DNA of 7,218 nucleotides from positions 1 through 7,218 of the forward strand of contig DAOTXP010000112.1 of NCBI GenBank assembly GCA_034435275.1. The letters run 5' to 3'. Positions 1 through 5,774 of the stretch are shown piece after piece (within the stretch, counting starts at the first letter, position 1; the number at the start of each line of letters is the position of its first letter). The translations under genes and the position numbers were made by a program. This DNA is from JBFMCC01 sp034435275 (GTDB lineage Bacteria; Chloroflexota; Anaerolineae; Anaerolineales; Villigracilaceae). The notes below the pieces were generated by a model that saw nothing but the letters and a program-made list of their open reading frames with translations, ran no database searches and had not been told where the DNA came from.

Positions 1-663
1 ATTGACCGCGCTACGCAGGTGGTGGGCGACGCGGGCGGTTACATCATCAGTTCGCGCATCTGGTACGCGGACTATTACGGGCAGAATCTGAAATATGCCA
101 CCATCACGATCGGCGTGCCCGTTGACCAGTTCGAGGCCGCCCTGCGCCGTCTGCGCGGACTGGCCGTACGCGTGGTGGATGAAAACGCCTCCGGCGAGGA
201 CGTGACGGATCAATACGTTGACCTGGAGTCGCAGTTGGTCAACCTGGAGGCCACGCGCGACCGCATCAAGTCCTTCCTCGAGGACGCCAAGACGGTGGAC
301 GAGGCCCTGCGCATCAACCAGCAGTTGTCCGAGATCGAACGCCAGATCGAGGAGATCAAGGGACGGATGAACTACCTGAACGACCGTTCCTCGTTCTCGA
401 CCATCACGATCAACCTCGAACCCGAATTTCCCGAAATCACGCCCACGCCGACGGCTACCCCTACACCCACCGCGACGCCCGAACCGTGGAAGCCCGGCGA
501 GACCTTCGACAGCGCTAAAAGGACAGTGGTCTCGGCCTATCAGGGTATCACCGAGTTCCTGATCTGGCTCTTTGTGGTAATCGTGCCCATCCTCGCTCCC
601 CCGGTGCTAATCGTCTGGCTGGTCTGGCGATTTACCCGGCGCAAGCCGAAGAGCGGTGCGTAA
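1..663 (+). CDS. DUF4349 domain-containing membrane protein, 5'-truncated
   Basis: The reading frame is open from the first base, so the true start lies upstream; the GTG at 19 is only an internal valine. What remains is 220 residues. The order is a ferredoxin-like part (about 1-60, with GGYIISSRIW and ATITIGVPVDQFEAAL), the conserved segment SGEDVTDQYVDLESQL (about 64-79), a helical coiled-coil hairpin (about 72-127) ending in LNDRSSFSTITINLEP, and a Thr/Pro-rich linker (about 145-162). A single hydrophobic membrane segment follows (about 184-209) with a basic RRKPK tail. This is the usual DUF4349 arrangement: an extracytoplasmic domain tethered by a C-terminal helix. The missing N-terminus would normally carry a signal peptide or lipobox. 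The biochemical function of the family is unknown; a role in envelope sensing is only a guess. It converges on the mgtC-like gene. Family assignment is firm. Confidence 0.85.
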   Translation: MDRATQVVGDAGGYIISSRIWYADYYGQNLKYATITIGVPVDQFEAALRRLRGLAVRVVDENASGEDVTDQYVDLESQLVNLEATRDRIKSFLEDAKTVDEALRINQQLSEIERQIEEIKGRMNYLNDRSSFSTITINLEPEFPEITPTPTATPTPTATPEPWKPGETFDSAKRTVVSAYQGITEFLIWLFVVIVPILAPPVLIVWLVWRFTRRKPKSGA

Positions 664-675
664 TGTCGAACAACA

Positions 676-708
676 AAGCGGCGACCCATTCGGTCGCCGT
701 TTGATTTT
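676..708. terminator. Bidirectional intrinsic terminator between convergent genes
   Basis: A perfect 8-bp GC-rich stem (CGGCGACC 679-686 pairing with GGTCGCCG 692-699) closes a 5-nt loop. A G-T wobble and two A-T pairs extend the base of the stem. On the plus strand it is followed by TTTGATTTTTA, and on the minus strand by CTTTGTTGTT, so it can end both the DUF4349 gene (stop at 661-663) and the mgtC-like gene (stop at 708-710). Its position, 12-15 bases after the first stop and beside the second, fits that role. Confidence 0.8.
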
Positions 709-1343
709 TAGTAGGTGAACTCTTTTACATCAGGGTCTGTCAATAAATACCTGATGAACTTCTCGTGCTTCTTTGGCCCGCCGACGGTGCCCCAGCGGCA
801 TATCATGTCTCCACCCTTCCTGATGTGCTGGTGGGTCACGATCTTGAGACCGGCTTCGCGCAGGGCGGCTTCCACTTCCGCCAGTTTCTCCAGATTCGTC
901 GCAAAAGTTACTTCGTAGCCGCGTTCCTCGCGGATCAGGTCAACGGCGTGTTCGAGCGACGGAAACAGCCAGAGCACGACCAGCGAAATAATTGCTACAA
1001 GCCAGCCGAGGGCGAACTCGCCTCCGCCCATGGCCATGCCCACCGCCGCGGTCAGCCAGATGCTGGCGGCCGTGGTCAGCCCGGTGATGCGCATGCCCTC
1101 GCGCAGGATGGCGCCCGCGCCGAGGAAGCCGATGCCAGTCACGATGTTGGCCGCGATGCGGGTGGGGTCCTTGTCGAGTGCCAGACGGCTGGACAAGATA
1201 GTGAACAGCGCTGCGCCGATGGCGATGAAAATAAGCGTGCGGAAGCCTGCCGACTTATCGCGGAACTCGCGCTCCAGTCCGATCAGTCCGCCGGCCGCGA
1301 CGGCCATCAGGATGCGCATCATATCATCCGGTACGAATATCAT
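708..1343 (-). CDS. MgtC/SapB family membrane protein
   Basis: This is a 211-residue inner-membrane protein. The family signature is clear: GGLIGLEREFRDKSAGFRT (18-36), a DPTRIAANIVTGIGFLGAGAI stretch (59-79), and GLTTAASIWLTAAVGMAMG (88-106). There are four or five hydrophobic helices in the first 127 residues and a soluble ACT-like C-terminal domain (about 140-211). MgtC proteins are linked to growth in low magnesium and, in Salmonella, to phosphate and ATP homeostasis; which role applies here cannot be read from the sequence. I chose the ATG at 1343 because GCGAGG lies just upstream and the protein then starts MIFVPDDMMRIL. An ATG at 1355 is possible. The longer frame back to a TTG at 1430 runs through an intergenic repeat and should not be used. 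Possible promoter elements (TTGCAA 1378-1383, TATATG at 1353-1358, 19-bp gap) are weak. Confidence 0.9.
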   Translation of the reverse strand: MIFVPDDMMRILMAVAAGGLIGLEREFRDKSAGFRTLIFIAIGAALFTILSSRLALDKDPTRIAANIVTGIGFLGAGAILREGMRITGLTTAASIWLTAAVGMAMGGGEFALGWLVAIISLVVLWLFPSLEHAVDLIREERGYEVTFATNLEKLAEVEAALREAGLKIVTHQHIRKGGDMICRWGTVGGPKKHEKFIRYLLTDPDVKEFTY

Positions 1344-1397
1344 ATTGCCTCGCATATATTGATTTGTGAATGCTCTGTTGCAATCATCGCTTTTCAC

Positions 1398-1499
1398 CGT
1401 CATTGCGAGACGCCGAAGGCGTCGAAGCAATCTCCTCGCAAGCCAAGAGACTGATTCGCGGAGTTTATCCTGAGCGAAGCCGAAGGGCCCGCAGTGACA
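1398..1499. repeat. MITE-like intergenic repeat with imperfect terminal inverted repeats
   Basis: The two ends, CGTCATTGCG (1398-1407) and CGCAGTGACA (1490-1499), are inverted copies of one another at 8 of 10 positions. The left end continues into a nested palindrome: ATTGC (1402-1406), GACGCC (1409-1414), GAA, GGCGTC (1418-1423), GCAAT (1427-1431). No protein is encoded. I recall repeats beginning GTCATTGCGAG and ending CGCAATGACA as widely dispersed in environmental bacterial genomes, so this is probably a non-autonomous palindromic element. The ends and the palindrome are seen directly; the class and copy number are inferred. It lies between the 5' end of mgtC and the 3' end of the cyclase, both transcribed leftward. 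Confidence 0.6.
1465..1487. repeat. Short dispersed repeat nested in the MITE-like element
   Basis: The segment TTATCCTGAGCGAAGC followed by CGAAGGG resembles a second, separate repeat type (ATCCTGAGCGAAGTCGAAGG) that I remember from many environmental genomes. It sits inside the larger element, so the element may be composite. Recognition is from memory; the copy number in this genome is not visible here. Confidence 0.45.
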
Positions 1500-1502
1500 G
1501 GC

Positions 1503-1518
1503 TGCGAAGGTGTTCGCA
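1503..1518. other. Small perfect hairpin downstream of the cyclase gene
   Basis: TGCGAA (1503-1508) and TTCGCA (1513-1518) form a 6-bp stem around a GGTG loop, about 20 bases past the cyclase stop codon and directly abutting the MITE-like element. In the cyclase direction it is followed by GCCTGTC, not by a T tract, so it is not a standard intrinsic terminator. It could protect the mRNA 3' end or belong to the repeat. Confidence 0.35.
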
Positions 1519-1538
1519 AAAGAGCAATTTGTGAAATT

Positions 1539-3338
1539 CTACAATGTCAACCTCCACAGGTCAAACGGTTCATCGTAGCCTTTAACCTCCGTTTGGAATT
1601 TCTTGAGCGCGTTCGGGCGGGCGTATTGTTCCAGGAAGGAGATCACTTCCGGGTCGTCATGGATCGGCTGGGACAGGACCGCCTCGCCCCCGGACGAAAA
1701 CGCGGACAGCCGCGCCGCGATGTTGACCGTGGACCCGAAATAATCCAGCCGTTCATTCAATGTAACGACGATGCACGGGCCATGATGAATCCCGACCTTG
1801 AGCCACAACGGCGGCTCGCCGCGCCGGGCGATCTGCGCCTGCGCGGCCCAGATGGCGCGCAGGGCTTCAATCGGATGACGAAAAGCCGCCATGACTGAAT
1901 CTCCCATCGTCTTGACGATCGCGCCGCCCTCCCTGGCAATCGCCGTTTCGAGCACCTCGAAATGGTCGCGCACGCGGCCGAAGGCGGGCGCGTCGCCGAT
2001 CTGGCGGTACAGCCGCGTCGAGCCGCGCAGGTCGGTGAACATCAGCGTCACCGAGCCGACCGAGATTTCCTCGCCCGGCCGCAGGACTTCGCTGGAGAAC
2101 AGGTCGCGGAATACTTTCAAGGTGGTTACGTCTGCGGCGGTGGCGGCCTGGTCGCTCCAGGCGGCGCGCTCCAACTTGAAGGTCTGGGTTCGATCGGTGG
2201 CGTTGACCAGTTTGAGTTTCGGCGCGAGCGTGACGCGCGTCTCGCCATAGGGCCAGCCCTCGGGCGCGGCGCGCAGGTCAATGCTTTCGAATCCCACCTT
2301 GTCCGCGAACAGGGGGCGCGAACCCGCCACCCCGTCTGCGCGCAGGGTGTAACGCCCCGATTCGAGCCGCGTGTTCAAGTTCAACTCTTCACGTGGCGGC
2401 AGGGTTTGTGAAAAGATGACATGCGGCTGGCGTTGCGGACTGCCCACGCAAAATTCGAGGCCTTCGTCAATGGCGCGCACGGACGGATTGGGACGGAAAA
2501 CCACCTCCACGTTGTGGTCGAAGTTGGCGGTGAAATCAATCTGGCAGGTGTTGCAATGCGATTGCGCGTGGACGTCGCTCAAGCGGGGGCGGCTGTCGGT
2601 CACGCCGCGGCAATCGGGACACAACAGTTCCCAGTACATATCCAGCAGTCCGGCGCGCGTGGCTTTCAGGAATAGTTCCAACACGGGGCGGCGCTCCACG
2701 CGCCAGAGATCGGCCAGCGCGTAGGGACGCATTCGCTGGAGGCTAATATCGTCTGCGCGTTCGAGGAAATCCATGAGGCGCGCCAGCAGGGACGTATCCA
2801 CGCCTTCTGCAATCAGCCGCTCCTGCATGGACCTCAGGCGGGCGCGGCCGTTCGAGGACAATTGACTCCGCCCCGGGTCCCCGGCGGACGCGGCACCCTG
2901 TTGAACGAGTCGATCATAAGAGCGAAAGGTGCGCTCGAAGCGCCGCGCGCTGACGAGGCCGATTCCCAGCGAAATGGCCGGCCAGCCAAGCAGGTTGGCC
3001 GGGCGCGCCCATACCTGGTAGATCAGGCGCGTGCTGCCGTCGGGGCGGCGCATCAAATCCGCGGCCACGCGCATCTCGGCCAGTGGCCCGCTCCGATAGC
3101 GGCGCAGGATGCCGAAGTGATAGGGGAAGATCCAATCGAAGGGTTCCTCCTCCCATTCGATATTGACGAGGGGGAGATTGAAACGCACGCGCTTGATGCC
3201 GTCCCGAATGCCCAGCATCTGCATCGGAGGCAGGCCGGTGTCGCGGTTGAAGCGGTTCGTATCCGAAACGAATGGCCAGAGCGCCTCGGGCGAGGCCGCC
3301 AGGTCCCATTGCCAATTAAAGTGGAATTCGCGTGCCAT
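1539..3338 (-). CDS. Class III adenylate cyclase with N-terminal SRPBCC-like domain and zinc ribbon
   Basis: A 599-residue multidomain protein predicted to make cAMP from ATP. Residues 1-145 look like an SRPBCC (START-like) ligand-binding domain, as in proteins annotated DUF5939. A helical region follows (165-235), then a probable zinc ribbon with C240-x2-C243 and C262-x2-C265, a beta-rich region (275-395), and a C-terminal class III cyclase domain (about 425-599). The catalytic set is complete: metal-binding D436 (FTDLRGST) and D480 (KTMGDS), adenine-selecting K476 and D532 (LDYFG), and transition-state N539 and R543 (STVNIAARLS). The K/D pair favours adenylate over guanylate cyclase. No membrane segment or signal peptide is seen, so it should be cytosolic. 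It is divergent from phoB across 113 bp. The start codon at 3336-3338 has no clear Shine-Dalgarno. The ligand of the N-terminal domain is unknown. Confidence 0.9.
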   Translation of the reverse strand: MAREFHFNWQWDLAASPEALWPFVSDTNRFNRDTGLPPMQMLGIRDGIKRVRFNLPLVNIEWEEEPFDWIFPYHFGILRRYRSGPLAEMRVAADLMRRPDGSTRLIYQVWARPANLLGWPAISLGIGLVSARRFERTFRSYDRLVQQGAASAGDPGRSQLSSNGRARLRSMQERLIAEGVDTSLLARLMDFLERADDISLQRMRPYALADLWRVERRPVLELFLKATRAGLLDMYWELLCPDCRGVTDSRPRLSDVHAQSHCNTCQIDFTANFDHNVEVVFRPNPSVRAIDEGLEFCVGSPQRQPHVIFSQTLPPREELNLNTRLESGRYTLRADGVAGSRPLFADKVGFESIDLRAAPEGWPYGETRVTLAPKLKLVNATDRTQTFKLERAAWSDQAATAADVTTLKVFRDLFSSEVLRPGEEISVGSVTLMFTDLRGSTRLYRQIGDAPAFGRVRDHFEVLETAIAREGGAIVKTMGDSVMAAFRHPIEALRAIWAAQAQIARRGEPPLWLKVGIHHGPCIVVTLNERLDYFGSTVNIAARLSAFSSGGEAVLSQPIHDDPEVISFLEQYARPNALKKFQTEVKGYDEPFDLWRLTL

Positions 3339-3367
3339 GTAAGGTTGAGACGCTAAAACTGGAGGAA

Positions 3368-3398
3368 ATTATACCCGCATGTGTTAATCAAGCGTTAA
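3368..3398 (-). promoter_or_regulatory. Cyclase promoter with two Pho-box-like repeats
   Basis: Read on the minus strand, a perfect TATAAT (3368-3373) is preceded by TTAACA (3382-3387) and TTAACG (3393-3398). The two repeats start 11 bp apart with a 5-bp spacer. The gap from the inner box to the -10 is 8 bp, against 9 bp at the surE and pstS promoters. No good -35 hexamer exists at 16-18 bp, which fits activator-dependent transcription. The predicted start site is about 22 bases upstream of the cyclase ATG. The -10 is clear; the role of the boxes is inferred. Confidence 0.5.
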
Positions 3399-3438
3399 AT
3401 GACGCCTCGTTTACGTTCCATTAGTTTGCTGGTATAGT
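3384..3438 (+). promoter_or_regulatory. phoB promoter with Pho-box-like repeats (probable autoregulation)
   Basis: A sigma-70-type promoter is visible: TTTACG (3410-3415), a 17-bp spacer, and TATAGT (3433-3438) preceded by TGG as an extended -10. Upstream, TTAATC (3384-3389) and TTAAAT (3395-3400) are 11 bp apart and lie 49 and 38 bp before the -10. That is one base from the spacing of the first two boxes at the surE and pstS promoters. The two expected inner boxes are degenerate. The same TTAA pair faces the cyclase promoter on the other strand, so one bound activator could influence both genes. Confidence 0.5.
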
Positions 3439-3451
3439 TATTAACAAATTT

Positions 3452-4162
3452 ATGGCAGAAACCATCCTCGTCGTGGAAGACGAACCCTCGCTGCAGGAAA
3501 CGCTGGCCTACAATCTCGAGAAAGAAGGCTACACGGTCGAAGCGACCGGCGACGGGCGCGCCGCGCTCGAATCCGCCCGCCGCCTCAAGCCCGACCTGGT
3601 GATCCTCGACATCATGTTGCCCGGCATGGACGGCTTCGAGGTCTGCCGCCGCCTGCGCCAGGAGATGATCACGCCCGTGCTGATGCTCACTGCCCGCGAC
3701 GACGAGATTGACCGCGTCGTTGGCCTGGAGGTCGGCGCGGACGATTACCTGACCAAGCCGTTCTCCATGCGCGAGTTGATGGCGCGCGTCAAGGCCCAGT
3801 TGCGGCGGGCGCGGTTGTTGCGCGAGGAACTCGGCACGGCCGGACTGGCCGCCCTGCCGCAGGAAGTGTTGACCTTCGATAACCTGTCCATCAATGTTAC
3901 ACGCCGCGAAGTCATCTTGAACGGCGAACCGCTGGCGATGAAGCCCAAAGAATACGAACTCCTGTTGTTCCTCGCCCAGCACCGCGGCCAGATGCTCTCG
4001 CGTGAATTCGTGCTGGAGCGCGTCTGGGGCTGGGATTTCATCGGCGACAGCCGGACCGTTGACGTTCACGTGCGTTGGCTGAGGCAGAAGATCGAGGCCG
4101 ATCCCGCCAGCCCGAAACGTATCATTACCGTGCGCGGGGGGGGGTATCGGTTTGAGGGTTAG
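3452..4162 (+). CDS. phoB: PhoB-like OmpR-family response regulator
   Basis: A 236-residue DNA-binding response regulator. The receiver domain (about 3-118) has the acidic pocket E9/D10, phospho-acceptor D53 in VILDIMLPGMDG, T80 and K102 (TKPF). A linker of about 20 residues leads to a winged-helix domain (about 138-235) with the typical RTVDVHVRWLRQKIE recognition helix (201-215) and the wing ITVRGGGYRF (225-234). It is followed after 22 bases by a PhoR-like kinase, and pstS lies downstream, so a phosphate-starvation role is the best reading; OmpR-family regulators for other signals look alike. The ATG at 3452 has no Shine-Dalgarno, and the -10 at 3433-3438 implies a leader of only about 6-8 bases. 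The codons for GGG in the wing form a run of nine G (4136-4144), which could slip. Confidence 0.88.
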   Translation: MAETILVVEDEPSLQETLAYNLEKEGYTVEATGDGRAALESARRLKPDLVILDIMLPGMDGFEVCRRLRQEMITPVLMLTARDDEIDRVVGLEVGADDYLTKPFSMRELMARVKAQLRRARLLREELGTAGLAALPQEVLTFDNLSINVTRREVILNGEPLAMKPKEYELLLFLAQHRGQMLSREFVLERVWGWDFIGDSRTVDVHVRWLRQKIEADPASPKRIITVRGGGYRFEG

Positions 4163-4184
4163 CAGGTCAAAGGTGGAAAGTTAG

Positions 4185-5408
4185 ATGACCAGCGCGTTTT
4201 TTGTTGGACTTGCCATCGGCCTGGGTGCCGCGGCGTGGTTCGCCTGGCGTTATCTCCGCTTGCGAATTGCCGTACAGAAGTGGACTCATCAACTGAAGCA
4301 AGATGGGGATATTTCCGAAGCGCCCCATGAACTCAATGAATTGTCATCAGCGTTCAGTCATCAACGTTCCACTTTCAACCTTAAACTTTCAACCGCGAAC
4401 GCCGAACGCGCCCGCCTCTCCGCCATCCTCGACCAACTGACCGACGGCGTTTTGATCGCGGACGCGGAAGGACGCGTCCAGTTTGCCAATCCCGCCGCCG
4501 AAAAATTGTTCGGCGCGGCGTTGATCGGACGTTCGATGGTGGAGACACTGCGTCATCATCAACTGGCGGAGGCGTGGCGTCGCTGCCGCGAAACAGGCGA
4601 ACTGCAAACCGAATCGGTCGAAGTGCCAGCCAGCCGTCACTTTTTGCAACTGATCGTCGTTCCCGACCGCGATGCGCGCGGCGGCACGCTTTTGCTCGTC
4701 CAGGATTTGACGCGCGTCCGCCGCCTCGAAACGGTGCGGCGCGACTTTATCAGCAACCTTTCGCACGAACTGCGGACTCCACTTGCTTCGCTCAAAGCCC
4801 TGACCGAAACCCTGCAGGGCGGCGCGCTTGCGGACCCCGAGGCGGGGCCGCGCTTTCTGGGCCGAATCCAGGCTGAAGTGGACGCGCTGACCCAGATGGC
4901 GCAGGAACTGCTCGACCTCTCCAAGATCGAGTCCGGGCAGGTGGCGCTGGAACTGACGCCTGTCGAACCGCATCGCCTGTTGCATGCCTCGGCTGAACGG
5001 ATGCACCTGCAGGCGGAACGCGCCAGGTTGAGTCTCGGAGTCGAGGAGACGGGGGATGTCCCCAGGGTCCGCGTGGACGCGGGGCGGCTGGAACAGGTGC
5101 TGGTCAACCTGATTCACAACGCGGTCAAGTTCACGCCGCCCGGCGGGAACATCGTCCTGTCGGCGCGGGGGGATGGGTCATCGGTTATATTCTCGGTGAA
5201 AGATAGCGGTGTGGGGATTCCGCAGGATGATCTGCCGCGCATCTTCGAACGATTCTACAAAGCCGACCGCGCCCGCTCCGGCGGCGGGACCGGGCTGGGG
5301 CTTTCGATTGCGCGGCACATTGTGGAAGCGCACGGCGGAAGGATCTGGGCCGAGAGCCGCGAGGGGGAGGGGAGTACCTTCTTCTTTTCCATTCCAATCA
5401 AGAAGTAA
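4185..5408 (+). CDS. phoR: PhoR-like sensor histidine kinase
   Basis: A 407-residue membrane kinase, the probable partner of the preceding regulator. One N-terminal hydrophobic segment (about 4-22) anchors it, with no periplasmic loop. A linker (25-75) is followed by a PAS domain (about 78-175, with LDQLTDGVLIADAEGRVQFA), then HisKA with H194 in FISNLSHELRTPL, and a HATPase domain with N-box N308/N312 (NLIHNAVKFT), G1 D340-x-G-x-G344, F-box F354/F357, and G2 GGGTGLGL (366-373). All catalytic boxes are intact. E. coli PhoR also lacks a large periplasmic sensor and depends on Pst/PhoU; the same could hold here, though no phoU lies in the window. Codons 62-70 carry a 10-bp direct repeat in a locally AT-richer stretch. 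GGTGGA lies 9 bases before the ATG. Confidence 0.9.
   Translation: MTSAFFVGLAIGLGAAAWFAWRYLRLRIAVQKWTHQLKQDGDISEAPHELNELSSAFSHQRSTFNLKLSTANAERARLSAILDQLTDGVLIADAEGRVQFANPAAEKLFGAALIGRSMVETLRHHQLAEAWRRCRETGELQTESVEVPASRHFLQLIVVPDRDARGGTLLLVQDLTRVRRLETVRRDFISNLSHELRTPLASLKALTETLQGGALADPEAGPRFLGRIQAEVDALTQMAQELLDLSKIESGQVALELTPVEPHRLLHASAERMHLQAERARLSLGVEETGDVPRVRVDAGRLEQVLVNLIHNAVKFTPPGGNIVLSARGDGSSVIFSVKDSGVGIPQDDLPRIFERFYKADRARSGGGTGLGLSIARHIVEAHGGRIWAESREGEGSTFFFSIPIKK
4371..4394. repeat. 10-bp direct repeat inside the phoR linker
   Basis: ACTTTCAACC occurs at 4371-4380 and again at 4385-4394, separated by TTAA. It codes for part of the linker between the membrane helix and the PAS domain (around STFNLKLST). 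The bases just before it (4363-4375) are nearly the reverse complement of 4169-4182 in the phoB-phoR gap, with one mismatch and one gap. The stretch 4255-4395 is visibly less GC-rich than its flanks. This may be a small repeat inserted into a tolerant linker. Confidence 0.45.
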
Positions 5409-5422
5409 AACACGATTTTTCA

Positions 5423-5460
5423 TTCCCTCCCGCCGCGGAGAGAGAGGCAAGGGGTGAGGA
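5423..5460. repeat. Probable dispersed imperfect palindrome after phoR
   Basis: The segment starts TTCCCTCCCGCCGCGG and runs through GAGAGAGAGGCAAGGGG to TGAGG. It resembles an intergenic repeat common in many genomes, whose reverse strand reads as the spurious peptide PHPLPLSPRREG; exactly that peptide appears here on the minus strand. It lies 15 bases after the phoR stop and has no T tract, so termination is doubtful. The rest of 5461-5589 has no gene I can support: a small TGTCT-TT-AGACA palindrome (5477-5488) and a lone TATGAT (5569-5574) without a usable -35 are the only items of note. Confidence 0.5.
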
Positions 5461-5589
5461 AAAAGGCGATGGGCAGTGTCTTTAGACATCTTTGCAACAC
5501 AGCCATTGCTTTTCAAACTTGTGAAGCCGTCTTGCTGAAATGTTAAGGATGGATGGACACGCTGGGGGTATGATGAAGGCACCGAAACC

Positions 5590-5643
5590 TTTACCACTCA
5601 TTAACGTAATCTTCTCCCGCAGTTAATCGGCGGCTGGTATCCT
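5590..5643 (+). promoter_or_regulatory. Pho-box promoter for the micropeptide-surE operon
   Basis: Four hexamers start exactly 11 bp apart: TTTACC (5590), TTAACG (5601), TTCTCC (5612) and TTAATC (5623). Nine bases after the last comes TATCCT (5638-5643), preceded by TGG to give an extended -10. There is no -35 hexamer; the innermost box takes its place, as in PhoB-activated promoters. The expected start near 5650 leaves a leader of about 20 bases that still contains the AGGAG ribosome site (5661-5665). The whole element aligns without gaps to the one at 6699-6752 before pstS. Confidence 0.65.
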
Positions 5644-5669
5644 AGGACCAGCGAAATGCAAGGAGTACC

Positions 5670-5774
5670 ATGATTACTTTTCTGACAATCACCACAGTCG
5701 CTATGCTGGTTGTGTTCGGCGTTGACGCCAGCCGCAAGCGACGCGAGTATTTGCGGACTAGGGAAATGCAATGA
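5670..5774 (+). CDS. 34-residue single-pass membrane micropeptide, coupled to surE
   Basis: A short frame from the ATG at 5670 to the TGA at 5772-5774, with AGGAG (5661-5665) four bases upstream. Residues 2-20 (ITFLTITTVAMLVVFGVDA) form one hydrophobic helix. The rest is a strongly basic tail, SRKRREYLRTREMQ, which by the positive-inside rule should face the cytoplasm. The stop overlaps the surE start as ATGA, so the two should be translationally coupled. It lies directly after the Pho-box promoter and is the first gene of that transcript. I do not recognise a family. It could tether SurE or regulate a membrane protein, or it could be only a translated leader; the ribosome site, helix and overlap make a real gene likely. 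Confidence 0.6.
   Translation: MITFLTITTVAMLVVFGVDASRKRREYLRTREMQ

Noticed and set aside
765..1454. Plus-strand open frame opposite mgtC
   Set aside because: The opposite strand encodes a clear MgtC/SapB protein; this translation has no family features and runs into the intergenic repeat.
1503..1518. Hairpin as cyclase terminator
   Set aside because: There is no T tract in the cyclase direction and the stem is only 6 bp.
5543..5574. Second promoter upstream of the micropeptide (TTAAGG with TATGAT)
   Set aside because: The 20-bp gap is too long, and the nearer Pho-box promoter explains the operon.
5178..5597. Minus-strand frame with PHPLPLSPRREG
   Set aside because: This peptide is a hallmark of a translated intergenic repeat, and the rest of the frame is antisense to phoR.
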